Positions 16,899 through 25,991 of a stretch of DNA of 64,000 nt are shown piece after piece. The position numbers were made by a program, and so were the translations under genes. How positions within the stretch are numbered: the first letter of the stretch is position 1; each line of letters starts with the position of its first letter. The notes beneath the pieces are model-generated. The model was not told the DNA's origin and did not search any database. It saw only the letters and a list, made by a program, of their open reading frames with translations. This DNA is from Streptomyces rhizosphaerihabitans (GTDB lineage Bacteria; Actinomycetota; Actinomycetes; Streptomycetales; Streptomycetaceae), in contig NZ_JAODTZ010000013.1 of the NCBI RefSeq assembly GCF_025399795.1, forward strand, positions 1 through 64,000, written 5' to 3'.

Positions 16899-18651
16899 CG
16901 TCCGGTGTCGGTGACGAGTCGCCCGGGTCCGGGGAGGACGAGTCGGTGACCGTCGGCGTAGGCGTCGGGTCGGTCGGGGACGGGTCCGGGCTGGTCGGGG
17001 TCGCGGTCGGGGTGGGGCCCGGTCCTGAGGGGCTCGGGCTGCTCGCGGCGGGGTCGGGGTGGGACGAGCCCGCCTTCCCGTACCCGGCGATGGTGACCAC
17101 CGCACCCGCCGGGGCGATCGCCACCCGCCCGGTCCAGTGGCCCGCCGGCTCGCGAAGGTGATCGACGTACACCTTGATCGTCAACGACCCGCCCGGTTCG
17201 AGCGTTCCCGAGGACTGGCTGAGGTAGAGCCAGGACACGCCGGTGCGCGCGGACCAGTGGACCGGTGAACTGCCGGACGCGGTCAGCGTGACCAGGGTCG
17301 TGTCGCCACTGCTTCCGGCGGCCACCGACAGGTGCCCCGGAGTGCTTCCGCGGGCGCTGACGACCTCCACGGACACATCCGGCGAGCCGCTGCCCTTGGA
17401 GAAGTGGGAGCCGGGTCCCGCGCTGGCGTTTCCGGCGTTCTCGTAGCCGCCCGCCTGTCCGCCGTCCAGACCCTCGGGGTCCTGTGCCTCGCTCGTGCTG
17501 GCCGGGCGGCCGTCCACGCCCTCGCCGGTCAGGGGTGCGCCCCGGTACGCCGCCCAGAGGGCGAGCACGGGCGCGGCGACGACCGTGGCGACGATCGTCG
17601 TCGTGACGGCACGCGCGCGAAGACGGTCCCTTCGGGCGGCGTGGTCCTTGGGGTCCATCGGAAAGCCCCGCCGGTCGAAGCGCGGAGCGCTGCCCCGCGC
17701 GCGTGGGGCGTGTGCCATCGCGACGCGCAGGGCCGCGTGCGGGGCCTGCAGCACGGGAAGCGCCGCGGGCGTGACGCTGGTGCCGGGCCAGGCGCCGGCG
17801 ACCGCGCGCTCGGCGGTGCGGCGGCAGCGGGGGCAGTCGTCGACGTGCCGGACCAGCTCGCTGCGCAGGGTGGTGCTCAGCACGAGCCGGCTGTCGCCGG
17901 TGAGCCGGGCGACGCTGGGGCAGACGCGGGTCTCCACGACGGCGAGGGCCGCGCGGGTGCGTTCGACCTCGCAGGCGGCGGAGGCGAGCAGCTCGCGCGC
18001 CGCGGCGAGGTCCATGCCGAGGACGGCGGCGACCTCGTGGGCGGCGAGCTGGTGGCGCACGGCGAGTTCGAGCGCCTCGCGCTGCTCCGGGGTGGTTCCG
18101 GCGGCCTCCGGCCAGGCCAGCAGGGCGAGTTCGCGCCGACGGTCGTCCTGGACCTCCTGGGGCACCGGAACGGCGCTCAGCGCCTCGGCCGCGCGCCGGT
18201 CGGCGGCGGCCTTGTGCGCCCTCTTGAGGGCGGCCTCTTCACGGGGGCCCTTGGAGACACCCTGAGGGTCGCTCCCGTGGGGTGCATGCCGCCCTGAGGC
18301 GTGCGCCGCCTGCCGCTTGCGCCGCGCTTCGGTGAGCTTGCGCAGGCAGGACCAGCGGGCGAGCGCGTAGAGCCAGGCCCTGCGGTCGCCGGCGGACTCT
18401 GGGCCGCGCGGGCCGCGCCGCTCGGCCAGCGCGAGGGCGTCCCCCAGGGCGGCGGTGGCCGCGTCGTGGTCGCACAGCACGGACAGGCAGTAGGTGAACA
18501 GGCCGTCCAGATAGGGCTCGTAACGCGCGGGGGGACGCTGGATCAGGGTGCGAGGGGTCGCGCCACGGGGCGCGCCCGCCCGCTTGCGCGCGGCTCCGTG
18601 CGCCCGGTGTGCGCCGGTGGTGTGCGTTGAGGTCTCCGGACTGCTGCTCAT
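16873..18651 (-). CDS. Sigma-factor-like, single-pass membrane protein with BACON domain and Pro/Thr tail
   Basis: This 592-aa protein combines parts in an unusual order. Residues about 40-240 resemble an ECF sigma factor (helical YEPYLDGLFTYCLSVLCDHD..., RRAWLYALARWSCLRKL, and a sigma-4-like LAAHEVAAVLGMDLAAARELL). A zinc-finger-like segment follows (HVDDCPRCRR), then a transmembrane helix (TTIVATVVAAPVLALWAAY, near 350-370). Outside are a Gly/Ser linker, an Ig-like BACON domain (WLYLSQSSGTLEPGGSLTI, VAIAPAGAVVTI) and a Pro/Ser/Thr tail of about 60 residues. It may sense an envelope signal, but whether the sigma-like part still binds RNA polymerase is unknown. Start ATG 18651 or GTG 18654. 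Confidence 0.85.
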   Translation of the reverse strand: MSSSPETSTHTTGAHRAHGAARKRAGAPRGATPRTLIQRPPARYEPYLDGLFTYCLSVLCDHDAATAALGDALALAERRGPRGPESAGDRRAWLYALARWSCLRKLTEARRKRQAAHASGRHAPHGSDPQGVSKGPREEAALKRAHKAAADRRAAEALSAVPVPQEVQDDRRRELALLAWPEAAGTTPEQREALELAVRHQLAAHEVAAVLGMDLAAARELLASAACEVERTRAALAVVETRVCPSVARLTGDSRLVLSTTLRSELVRHVDDCPRCRRTAERAVAGAWPGTSVTPAALPVLQAPHAALRVAMAHAPRARGSAPRFDRRGFPMDPKDHAARRDRLRARAVTTTIVATVVAAPVLALWAAYRGAPLTGEGVDGRPASTSEAQDPEGLDGGQAGGYENAGNASAGPGSHFSKGSGSPDVSVEVVSARGSTPGHLSVAAGSSGDTTLVTLTASGSSPVHWSARTGVSWLYLSQSSGTLEPGGSLTIKVYVDHLREPAGHWTGRVAIAPAGAVVTIAGYGKAGSSHPDPAASSPSPSGPGPTPTATPTSPDPSPTDPTPTPTVTDSSSPDPGDSSPTPDDSGDPDAS

Positions 18652-18894
18652 CACCCGTGCGACCGTAGGTGCCCGGAGGCAGGCCCTTCCTCCCCCTTGA
18701 GCACATTTAATCCGTACGGGTGAAACGATCCCTCATAAGGGGACAGGAACCCCCGACCCCTGGCCTGGGCCGTCACCGGTGGCTATGGCAGTCCATGGCA
18801 GATGGGGCCGCGGGGGCTCCGCGCAGGGCCCGATCGCGCGGGGGTGGGAACGGGGCACGGGGGCTCGCGCCACGGGCCCGGAGGTCCGGAGACC

Positions 18895-19048
18895 CGGGTC
18901 ACAGCGGCTCTGGGCACGGGTCACAGCGGCTCTGGGCACGAGTCACGGCGGCTCGGGACATGGGTCACGGCGGCTCGGAGCACGGGTCACAACAGCTCTG
19001 GACGCGGGTCACAACAGCTCTGGGCGCAGGTCACAGCGGCTCGGGGCG
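18895..19048. repeat. Seven 22-bp tandem repeats upstream of radA
   Basis: Seven units of exactly 22 bp (starting at 18895, 18917, 18939, 18961, 18983, 19005 and 19027) share the core GGTCACRRCGGCTC. They lie 89-242 bp upstream of radA in a 485-bp spacer (18652-19136) with no gene. A frame open through them joins the radA frame but has no start signal or family similarity, so it is not coding. The period is close to two helical turns, which would put each copy on the same DNA face. Confidence 0.92.
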
Positions 19049-19136
19049 CGGTGGATCAAGGTGGGGCGCGGGCGGATCAGGGCGGGTCCGCACCGGCGCG
19101 TGCCGGGCTGTCAGTGGCTGCGGCTACGGTTCGGTC

Positions 19137-20546
19137 ATGGCTGCCCGTACGAAAACCGCGAAGGACCGGCCGTCCTACCGCTGCACCGAGTGCGGCTGGC
19201 AGACGGCCAAGTGGCTCGGCCGCTGCCCCGAATGCCAGGCATGGGGGACGGTCGAGGAGTACGGCACGCCCGCTGTCCGCACGACAGCCCCGGGACGGGT
19301 CACCACGTCCGCGGTGCCCATCGGACAGGTCGACGGCCGTCAGGCCACCGCCCGCAGCACCGGCGTGCCCGAGCTGGACCGTGTCCTCGGCGGGGGGCTC
19401 GTGCCCGGGGCGGTCGTCCTGGTCGCGGGTGAGCCGGGCGTCGGCAAGTCAACCCTCCTGCTGGACGTGGCGGCCAAGTCCGCGAGCGACGAACACCGCA
19501 CCCTGTATGTGACGGGCGAGGAGTCGGCCAGCCAGGTGCGGCTCCGCGCGGACCGCATCAAGGCGATCGACGACCATCTCTATCTCGCCGCGGAGACAGA
19601 CCTGTCGGCCGTCCTCGGCCACTTGGACGCGGTGAAGCCGTCCCTGCTCATCCTGGACTCCGTCCAGACCATCGCCTCCCCGGAGATCGACGGCGCGCCC
19701 GGCGGCATGGCCCAGGTCCGGGAGGTCGCGGGTGCGCTCATCCGCGCCTCCAAGGAGCGCGGCATGTCCACCCTGCTTGTGGGCCATGTCACCAAGGACG
19801 GCGCGATCGCCGGACCCCGGCTGCTCGAACACCTCGTGGACGTCGTTCTGTCGTTCGAGGGCGACCGGCACGCGCGCCTGAGGCTGGTCCGAGGGGTCAA
19901 GAACCGCTACGGCACGACGGACGAGGTCGGCTGCTTCGAGCTGCACGACGAGGGCATCACCGGCCTCACCGACCCGTCGGGTCTCTTCCTGACGCGCCGC
20001 GCCGAGCCCGTCCCCGGCACCTGTCTGACCGTCACTCTGGAGGGCCGCCGCCCGCTGGTCGCCGAAGTGCAGGCGCTCACCGTGGACTCCCAGATCCCCT
20101 CCCCGCGCCGTACGACATCCGGTCTGGAGACCTCCCGCGTCTCGATGATGCTCGCCGTCCTGGAGCAGCGCGGCCGGATCAGCGCTCTCGGGAAGAGGGA
20201 CATCTACTCGGCGACGGTCGGCGGTGTGAAGCTCTCCGAGCCCGCCGCGGACCTCGCCATCGCGCTCGCCCTGGCGTCCGCGGCGAGTGACACCCCGCTG
20301 CCCAAGAACCTCGTGGCGATCGGCGAAGTGGGGCTCGCGGGCGAGGTCAGACGGGTCACGGGTGTCCAGCGCAGGCTGTCCGAGGCACACCGTCTGGGCT
20401 TCACCCACGCTCTCGTACCGACCGATCCGGGCAAGATCCCGGACGGCATGAAGGTCCTGGAAGTGGCGGACATCGGCGCGGCGCTGAGCGTCCTTCCGCG
20501 CTCGCGTCGCAGAGAGGCCCCACGGGACGAGGAACAGCGCCGGTAG
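19137..20546 (+). CDS. radA: DNA repair protein RadA
   Basis: This 469-aa RecA-like ATPase helps process branched DNA during recombination and repair. It begins with the zinc finger [18 protein letters not shown] (C16, C19, C30, C33), then Walker [10 protein letters not shown] (near 98-106), Walker [10 protein letters not shown], the RadA signature as [10 protein letters not shown] (usually KNRFG), and a C-terminal Lon-protease-like domain ([18 protein letters not shown]). ATG 19137 is chosen at the start of the zinc-finger homology; a -10-like TACGGT sits 6 nt before it, so the mRNA may be leaderless. disA follows after 68 bp, as in many Gram-positive bacteria. Confidence 0.95.
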   Translation: MAARTKTAKDRPSYRCTECGWQTAKWLGRCPECQAWGTVEEYGTPAVRTTAPGRVTTSAVPIGQVDGRQATARSTGVPELDRVLGGGLVPGAVVLVAGEPGVGKSTLLLDVAAKSASDEHRTLYVTGEESASQVRLRADRIKAIDDHLYLAAETDLSAVLGHLDAVKPSLLILDSVQTIASPEIDGAPGGMAQVREVAGALIRASKERGMSTLLVGHVTKDGAIAGPRLLEHLVDVVLSFEGDRHARLRLVRGVKNRYGTTDEVGCFELHDEGITGLTDPSGLFLTRRAEPVPGTCLTVTLEGRRPLVAEVQALTVDSQIPSPRRTTSGLETSRVSMMLAVLEQRGRISALGKRDIYSATVGGVKLSEPAADLAIALALASAASDTPLPKNLVAIGEVGLAGEVRRVTGVQRRLSEAHRLGFTHALVPTDPGKIPDGMKVLEVADIGAALSVLPRSRRREAPRDEEQRR

Positions 20547-20614
20547 ACTTTGCCCTGGTCTCGCCCGTCCGTACGAACCGAGGGCGGCCGGAAACCTTCG
20601 ACCGGAGGAGTGCA

Positions 20615-21739
20615 GTGGCAGCCAACGACCGGGCAGCAGCTCCCGGAAAGTCCGGTGGGAGCTCCGGTGCCGATGGCCTGATGCGCGCCGCACTGAGCGC
20701 CGTGGCACCTGGCACGGCCCTGCGCGACGGGCTTGAACGGATCCTCCGCGGCAACACGGGCGGACTCATCGTGCTCGGCTCCGACAAGACCGTCGAAGCG
20801 ATGTGTACGGGCGGATTCGTCCTGGATGTGGAGTTCACCGCGACCCGCCTGCGTGAACTGTGCAAGCTCGACGGCGGCATCGTGCTCGACAAGGACATCA
20901 CCAAAATCCTCCGGGCGGGCGTGCAGCTGGTGCCCGACCCGACGATCCCGACGGAGGAGACGGGCACGCGGCACCGCACCGCGGACCGGGTGAGCAAACA
21001 GGTCGGCTACCCCATCGTCTCGGTCTCCCAGTCGATGCGCCTGATCGCCCTGTACGTCGACGGTCAGCGCCGCGTCCTGGAGGACTCCGCCGCGATCCTC
21101 TCCCGCGCCAACCAGGCCCTCGCCACCCTGGAGCGGTACAAGCTCCGCCTGGACGAGGTCGCGGGAACGCTGTCGGCGCTGGAGATCGAGGACCTCGTCA
21201 CCGTCCGGGACGTCTCCGCGGTCGCCCAGCGCCTGGAGATGGTGCGCCGCATCGCCACCGAGATCGCCGAGTACGTCGTCGAACTGGGCACGGACGGGCG
21301 GCTGTTGACCCTTCAGCTCGATGAGTTGATCGCCGGCGTCGAGCCCGATCGCGAGCTGGTCGTACGGGACTACGTGCCCGAGCCGACCGCCAAGCGTTCC
21401 CGCACGGTCGACGAGGCGCTGTCCGAGCTGGACGCGCTCGCCCACGCCGAGCTGCTCGAACTCTCCACGGTGGCAAAGGCGTTGGGCTACACCGGCTCTC
21501 CCGAGGCGCTCGACTCCGCGGTCTCCCCGCGCGGCTTCCGTCTCCTGGCCAAGGTGCCGCGCCTGCCCGGCGCGATCATCGACCGGCTCGTGGAGCACTT
21601 CGGCGGGCTCCAGAAGCTGCTCGCCGCGAGCGTGGACGACCTCCAGACGGTCGACGGCGTGGGCGAGGCACGGGCGCGCAGCGTCCGCGAGGGGCTGTCC
21701 CGGCTGGCGGAGTCGTCGATCCTGGAGCGCTACGTCTAG
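20615..21739 (+). CDS. disA: DNA-integrity scanning diadenylate cyclase DisA
   Basis: This 374-aa protein makes the second messenger c-di-AMP from two ATP and scans DNA for branched structures. The N-terminal DAC domain has RHR in GTRHRTADR and the DGA motif in the variant form LDGGIVLD, keeping the catalytic Asp. A central helical bundle leads to C-terminal helix-hairpin-helix segments ([19 protein letters not shown]) that bind DNA. GTG 20615 has GGAGGAG upstream. It follows radA by 68 bp; in Bacillus RadA binds DisA and restrains it. In Streptomyces c-di-AMP affects osmotic balance and wall enzymes. Confidence 0.95.
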   Translation: MAANDRAAAPGKSGGSSGADGLMRAALSAVAPGTALRDGLERILRGNTGGLIVLGSDKTVEAMCTGGFVLDVEFTATRLRELCKLDGGIVLDKDITKILRAGVQLVPDPTIPTEETGTRHRTADRVSKQVGYPIVSVSQSMRLIALYVDGQRRVLEDSAAILSRANQALATLERYKLRLDEVAGTLSALEIEDLVTVRDVSAVAQRLEMVRRIATEIAEYVVELGTDGRLLTLQLDELIAGVEPDRELVVRDYVPEPTAKRSRTVDEALSELDALAHAELLELSTVAKALGYTGSPEALDSAVSPRGFRLLAKVPRLPGAIIDRLVEHFGGLQKLLAASVDDLQTVDGVGEARARSVREGLSRLAESSILERYV

Positions 21740-21749
21740 GAGTCCGCGT

Positions 21750-21860
21750 CGGTCGAGGCCCCCTTTTCAGGCCCCACCGGTCGAGGCGCCCGGATTCAGG
21801 CCCCCATCGGTCGAGACCCGGTGCACGTCTCACCGGTCGAGGCACCCCCGGATCGGGCCC
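21750..21860. repeat. Degenerate tandem repeat after the disA stop
   Basis: Four units of 26-30 bp start at 21750, 21778, 21808 and 21834, each opening with CGGTCGAG. The array fills most of the 137 bp between disA and the convergent minus-strand gene. No clear terminator hairpin is seen. Confidence 0.75.
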
Positions 21861-21876
21861 GGCTGGCCGAGGGTCC

Positions 21877-22716
21877 TCAGTCCTTGGACAGGACGAACGA
21901 CGCCTGGGCCTTCGTCAGGCCCGGGGCCTTCGCCTCGACCAGGTAGGTGCCGGCGGAGGCCGAACCCGAAGGGGGCGTCGCGCACGCCGGGGCGCCGGGC
22001 TTGCGGTCCCACTTCACCGTGTAGACGACCTGGCTGCCCGCCGGTACGCGGTAGAGGACACCCGCGGCGTCCTTCGGGCAGTCGTCCGAGGCCCAGATGT
22101 CGTTGTCGCTGCCCGCCTGAGTGATCGTCAGAACCGTGTTCTTCGGGCCGAGATCGACCTTGCAGTCACTGCCCGAGGTGTTCTTGGCGATGAGCTCGAT
22201 CGCGGGCTGCTCGCCGGGGGCGTATGTGTTCTGCACGCTCTTGAGCGTCAACTTCACATTGTTCGTAGTGCAGTTGGGAAGAGTGGAGCCGGCCGGGAGC
22301 TGATCGGCCGATCCTCCGCCGTTCTTGGCCCCGTCGCCGGAGCCGCCGCCGGTGCTGGTGCCGGAGCCCGTGGAGCCGTCGCCGGAACCGTCCCCGGAAC
22401 CGCCGCCGGACCCCCCGCCACTGTCGCTCCCGCTCCCGTCGGTGTCGCCGCCGCTGTCACCCCCGCCGCTCGACTCGTCGCGGCCGCCCGGGTGTTGGCT
22501 GATCGCGGGACCCGAACCGGATGGGCCGGGCGTGATCGAGGTCGCGGGGTTCTTGCCGTTCGCCCCGCCGGCACCGTTGTTGCCGCCCCCGCCGCCGGTG
22601 CCGACCACCCAGACGGTGAGTAGCGCCAACAGCCCTACTACGGACAGCAGAACGGCCCTCCGACGCCAGTAAATGGTGGAGGGGAGCGGCCCGACCGGAT
22701 TGCGCAGAGATCCCAC
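21877..22716 (-). CDS. Membrane-anchored protein with Gly/Ser linker and Ig-like domain, unknown function
   Basis: This 279-aa protein starts with a short cytoplasmic segment, one transmembrane helix (AVLLSVVGLLALLTVWVVGT, about residues 22-41), a very long Gly/Ser/Asp linker (to about residue 150) and a C-terminal domain of about 125 residues. That domain (VKLTLKSVQNTYAPGEQPAI, and two paired cysteines in SGSDCKVD and SDDCPKD) resembles an Ig-like or intracellular-proteinase-inhibitor-like fold facing outside. GTG 22716 is chosen since a -10 TACAGT (plus 22724-22729) lies 7 nt before it, implying a leaderless mRNA. It is divergent from mutY. Low-complexity linker is built from GGC/GGS codons. 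Confidence 0.8.
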   Translation of the reverse strand: MGSLRNPVGPLPSTIYWRRRAVLLSVVGLLALLTVWVVGTGGGGGNNGAGGANGKNPATSITPGPSGSGPAISQHPGGRDESSGGGDSGGDTDGSGSDSGGGSGGGSGDGSGDGSTGSGTSTGGGSGDGAKNGGGSADQLPAGSTLPNCTTNNVKLTLKSVQNTYAPGEQPAIELIAKNTSGSDCKVDLGPKNTVLTITQAGSDNDIWASDDCPKDAAGVLYRVPAGSQVVYTVKWDRKPGAPACATPPSGSASAGTYLVEAKAPGLTKAQASFVLSKD

Positions 22717-22909
22717 GGCGCAAACTGTACGAGAGATCGGCCGCGCCGCTCGCCCCACCCGCCGCCCCGGTACCAACTTTTCCGGATCATCATCCCGGCG
22801 GGGCACCCTTCCCGGCGCCGCGACGGCCGCCGGGTGCGGTCTTTCACCACCGCCCGCCCCCGGCGTCGTCCCCGCATCCTCGCCGCCGCATGGCAGGATC
22901 GACATCGCC

Positions 22910-23827
22910 ATGACTGCACCCACCAAGCCCACCGCGCCCACCCGGAACACCCCCGGCGAGAACCTCCACACCCCCGTCATCGACTGGTTCGAAGAGCACG
23001 CCCGCGATCTGCCCTGGCGGCATCCCGATGCCGGCCCCTGGGCGGTGATGGTCAGCGAGTTCATGCTCCAGCAGACCCCGGTCAACCGCGTCCTGCCCGT
23101 GTACGAGCACTGGCTGGCCCGCTGGCCGCGCCCCGCCGACCTGGCGCAGGACGCGCCCGGGGAAGCCGTCCGGGCCTGGGGACGGCTCGGCTACCCGCGC
23201 CGCGCCCTGCGTCTGCACGGCGCCGCGGTGGCCATAACGGAGCGGCACGGCGGGGACGTACCGACGGAGCACGCGCAGCTGCTGGCGCTGCCCGGCATCG
23301 GGGAGTACACGGCGGCGGCGGTCGCGTCGTTCGCTTACGGCCAGCGGCATCCCGTACTGGACACGAACGTCCGCAGGGTCTTCGCCCGCGCCGTCACCGG
23401 CGTGCAGTACCCGCCGAACGCCACCACCGCCGCCGAACGCAAGCTCGCCCGCGCCCTGCTGCCCGAGAGCGAGAGCACGGCGTCGCGCTGGGCCGCCGCG
23501 TCCATGGAGCTCGGCGCGCTGGTCTGCACGGCGAAGAACGAGACGTGCCACCGCTGCCCGATCGCCGCACAGTGCGCCTGGCGGCTGGCCGGCAAGCCGG
23601 AGCACGACGGACCGCCGCGCAAGGGGCAGACGTACGCGGGCACGGACCGCCAGGTGCGCGGCAAGCTGCTGGCCGTCCTCCGGGAGGCGCATGTACCGGT
23701 TCCGCAGACCGCGCTGGACCGGGTGTGGGACGAACCGGTCCAGCGGGGCCGCGCGCTCGACGGGCTCGTCGCCGACGGACTGGTCGAGCCGCTCCCCGGC
23801 GGTCTGTATCGGTTGCCCCTCACCTAG
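22910..23827 (+). CDS. mutY: A/G-specific adenine glycosylase MutY
   Basis: This 305-aa DNA glycosylase removes adenine mispaired with 8-oxoguanine. The catalytic Glu is in SEFMLQQTPV, the helix-hairpin-helix in LPGIGEYTAAAVASFAYG and the catalytic Asp in VLDTNV. The four [4Fe-4S] cysteines have the correct spacing C-x6-C-x2-C-x5-C (CTAKNETCHRCPIAAQC). The C-terminal NUDT-like 8-oxoG recognition domain of E. coli MutY is reduced to about 70 residues (RGKLLAVLREAHVPVPQ), as in other actinobacterial forms. ATG 22910 begins the conserved region. It is transcribed toward sigE, with 252 bp between. Confidence 0.94.
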   Translation: MTAPTKPTAPTRNTPGENLHTPVIDWFEEHARDLPWRHPDAGPWAVMVSEFMLQQTPVNRVLPVYEHWLARWPRPADLAQDAPGEAVRAWGRLGYPRRALRLHGAAVAITERHGGDVPTEHAQLLALPGIGEYTAAAVASFAYGQRHPVLDTNVRRVFARAVTGVQYPPNATTAAERKLARALLPESESTASRWAAASMELGALVCTAKNETCHRCPIAAQCAWRLAGKPEHDGPPRKGQTYAGTDRQVRGKLLAVLREAHVPVPQTALDRVWDEPVQRGRALDGLVADGLVEPLPGGLYRLPLT

Positions 23828-24079
23828 AACAGACGCCATAACCGGATCAACCAGGCCATAGAGCCACGTTCTCCTACCCCGTTTCCATAGCCGTTACACA
23901 ACCGACGGACAGCCGAGTGCTGGCCGCAGGCTGTCTCGGACAACCCCGTGACAACGCCTCCGTAGCTTTCAGTGCCGTACCGCAGGAAACGCCGCAACGA
24001 GCGGCGCAGGAGCGGCGGTTCGCAGGCAACGGACAACCGGCAGCAGGCAGGTCGGAAACGGGGATGGAGGCGGTTGATC

Positions 24080-24619
24080 ATGGCGCACGGCGAGGTGCTC
24101 GAATTCGAGGAGTACGTCCGCACTCGGCAGGACGCGCTGCTGCGCAGTGCCCGCCGCCTGGTCCCCGACCCGGTCGACGCCCAGGACCTGCTCCAGACCG
24201 CGCTCGTGCGGACGTACGGCCGCTGGGAGGGCATCGCGGACAAGCGCCTCGCCGACGCCTATCTGCGCCGCGTGATGATCAATACGCGCACCGAGTGGTG
24301 GCGGGCCCGCAAGCTCGACGAGGTGCCCACCGAGCAGCTGCCGGACGCGCGGGTGGAGGACGCCACCGAGCAGCACGCGGACCGCGCGCTGCTGATGGAC
24401 ATCATGAAGGTGCTGGCACCCAAGCAGCGCAGTGTCGTGGTGCTGCGACACTGGGAGCAGATGTCCACGGAGGAGACGGCCGCCGCACTCGGTATGTCGG
24501 CCGGAACGGTCAAGAGCACGCTGCACCGGGCGCTGGCCCGGCTCCGCGAGGAGCTGGAGAGCCGCGACCTGGACGCCCGCGCGCTCGAACGTGAGGAGCG
24601 GGAGCGTTGCGCGGCCTAG
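24080..24619 (+). CDS. sigE: ECF sigma factor SigE (cell-envelope stress)
   Basis: This 179-aa sigma factor has region 2 (RSARRLVPDPVDAQDLLQTA, LVRTYGRWEGI) and region 4 (MSTEETAAALGMSAGTVKST). Together with the next three genes it is the sigE-cseABC system of Streptomyces. In S. coelicolor CseC senses wall damage, phosphorylates CseB, and CseB activates the sigE promoter; SigE then turns on wall-maintenance genes, and there is no anti-sigma factor. ATG 24080 has GGAGG 9 nt upstream. The promoter should lie in 23828-24079, but I cannot place it firmly (TAGCTT at 23963 is one candidate -10). cseA overlaps the 3' end. Confidence 0.95.
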   Translation: MAHGEVLEFEEYVRTRQDALLRSARRLVPDPVDAQDLLQTALVRTYGRWEGIADKRLADAYLRRVMINTRTEWWRARKLDEVPTEQLPDARVEDATEQHADRALLMDIMKVLAPKQRSVVVLRHWEQMSTEETAAALGMSAGTVKSTLHRALARLREELESRDLDARALEREERERCAA

Positions 24620-25257
24620 GAGTTCGGGCCAGAGCGGCCCTGAAGGCGGGGAGTTCGGCGGCGGCCGGGCTCGCCGCCCTCGGCCTTTTCGTGACCGCGT
24701 GCGCCACCGGCGGCACCGGCGCCCGCGACGAGGGCCCGGCGGGCAGCGACGCGGTCGCCAAGGGCGGCATCATGCCGGCCGGCTCCGGTTCGCCCTCCAA
24801 GGCGCCCAAGCGCGTGGATGCGGTCAAGATCGTCAAGGGCGACCCGGCGGTCAGCGCGGCGGTCAAGCGCGACCTGAAGCCGTGCGTCGCCGACGAGTAC
24901 CCGGTCGACGTGTCGTACGGGGATCTGACCGGCGGGTCCACGAACGACCTCGTGATCAACGTGATGACCTGTGCCGATGCCGTCGGCGTCGGCTCGTACG
25001 TCTATCGCGAGGAGAACGGCAGGTACCAGAATGTCTTCAAGACCGAGGAGCCGCCGGTCTACGCCGAGATCGACCGGGGCGATCTGGTGGTCACCCAGCA
25101 GCTGTACGAGAAGGGCGACCCGGTGTCGTACCCCTCCAGCGAGGAAGTGATCACCTACAGCTGGTCCGCGACGCGCTTCGTCGAGCAGTCCCGGATCCAC
25201 AACGACTACAGCAACGCGGTGGGCGGCACGAGTTCGCCCGCCCCCGACGCGAACTGA
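24607..25257 (+). CDS. cseA: Lipoprotein CseA, negative modulator of the sigE system
   Basis: This 216-aa lipoprotein has an N-terminal signal (RARAALKAGSSAAAGLAALG) ending in the lipobox FVTAC, so it is anchored outside the membrane. The mature part has cysteines near LKPCVADEY and VMTCADAVG that may form a disulfide. In S. coelicolor CseA dampens CseC signalling. The best start is the rare TTG at 24607, which overlaps sigE by 13 nt and has GAGGAG 9-12 nt upstream; no ATG or GTG fits. A small hairpin (GGGCC-AGAGC-GGCCC, 24626-24640) lies just inside the gene and may help explain the reported drop in transcription after sigE. Confidence 0.9.
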   Translation: MRGLGVRARAALKAGSSAAAGLAALGLFVTACATGGTGARDEGPAGSDAVAKGGIMPAGSGSPSKAPKRVDAVKIVKGDPAVSAAVKRDLKPCVADEYPVDVSYGDLTGGSTNDLVINVMTCADAVGVGSYVYREENGRYQNVFKTEEPPVYAEIDRGDLVVTQQLYEKGDPVSYPSSEEVITYSWSATRFVEQSRIHNDYSNAVGGTSSPAPDAN

Positions 25258-25276
25258 GAGCGGACGGAGCAGCCGG

Positions 25277-25984
25277 ATGGCAGAGCAGACCCACGTCCTG
25301 TTCGTCGAGGACGACGACGTCATCCGCGAGGCCACGCAACTCGCCCTGGAGCGCGACGGCTTCGCGGTCACGGCCATGCCCGACGGGCTCTCGGGCCTGG
25401 AGGCGTTCCGCGCCGACCGCCCCGACATCGCCCTGCTGGACGTGATGGTCCCCGGGCTCGACGGTGTCTCGCTGTGCCGCCGTATCCGCGACGAGTCGAC
25501 CGTGCCGGTCATCATGCTGTCCGCGCGCGCCGACTCGATCGACATCGTGCTCGGCCTGGAGGCGGGCGCCGACGACTATGTGACCAAGCCCTTCGACGGC
25601 GCCGTGCTGGTCGCCCGCATCCGCGCGGTGCTGCGCCGCTTCGGGCACGCGAGCGGCGGCATGGGCGCGGCGGCCGGGGAGTCCGCGACGGTGGACGGCG
25701 GGGTGCTCGCCTTCGGTGATCTGGAGATCGACACCGAGGGCATGGAGGTTCTCAGGAGCGGTACGCCGGTGGCGCTGACGCCCACCGAGATGCGGCTGCT
25801 CCTGGAGTTCTCGTCCGCGCCAGGTACGGTCCTGAGCCGCGACAAGCTGCTCGAACGTGTGTGGGACTACGGCTGGGGCGGGGACACCCGGGTGGTCGAC
25901 GTCCATGTGCAGCGACTGCGTACGAAGATCGGCCAGGACCGTATCGAGACGGTCCGCGGCTTCGGCTACAAGTTGAAGGCCTGA
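25277..25984 (+). CDS. cseB: Response regulator CseB
   Basis: This 235-aa OmpR/PhoB-type regulator has a receiver domain (acidic triad EDDD at 11-14, phospho-acceptor D55 in LLDVMVPG, Lys in YVTKPFDG) and a winged-helix output domain ending in VRGFGYKLKA. It activates the sigE promoter when phosphorylated by CseC. GAGCGGACGGAGC precedes the ATG. It sits 19 nt after cseA and 7 nt before cseC, so the three are one operon. Confidence 0.96.
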   Translation: MAEQTHVLFVEDDDVIREATQLALERDGFAVTAMPDGLSGLEAFRADRPDIALLDVMVPGLDGVSLCRRIRDESTVPVIMLSARADSIDIVLGLEAGADDYVTKPFDGAVLVARIRAVLRRFGHASGGMGAAAGESATVDGGVLAFGDLEIDTEGMEVLRSGTPVALTPTEMRLLLEFSSAPGTVLSRDKLLERVWDYGWGGDTRVVDVHVQRLRTKIGQDRIETVRGFGYKLKA

Positions 25985-25991
25985 GCACGCT

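Noticed and set aside
16633..16914. Plus-strand open frame with 13-residue repeats (RPVAGVLRR type)
   Set aside because: It exists only because the 39-bp DNA repeat is a multiple of three. No start signal and no recognisable protein.
18720..19136. 417-bp in-frame extension upstream of radA
   Set aside because: It reads through the 22-bp repeats, lacks a ribosome-binding site, and the zinc finger that normally begins RadA starts at 19137.
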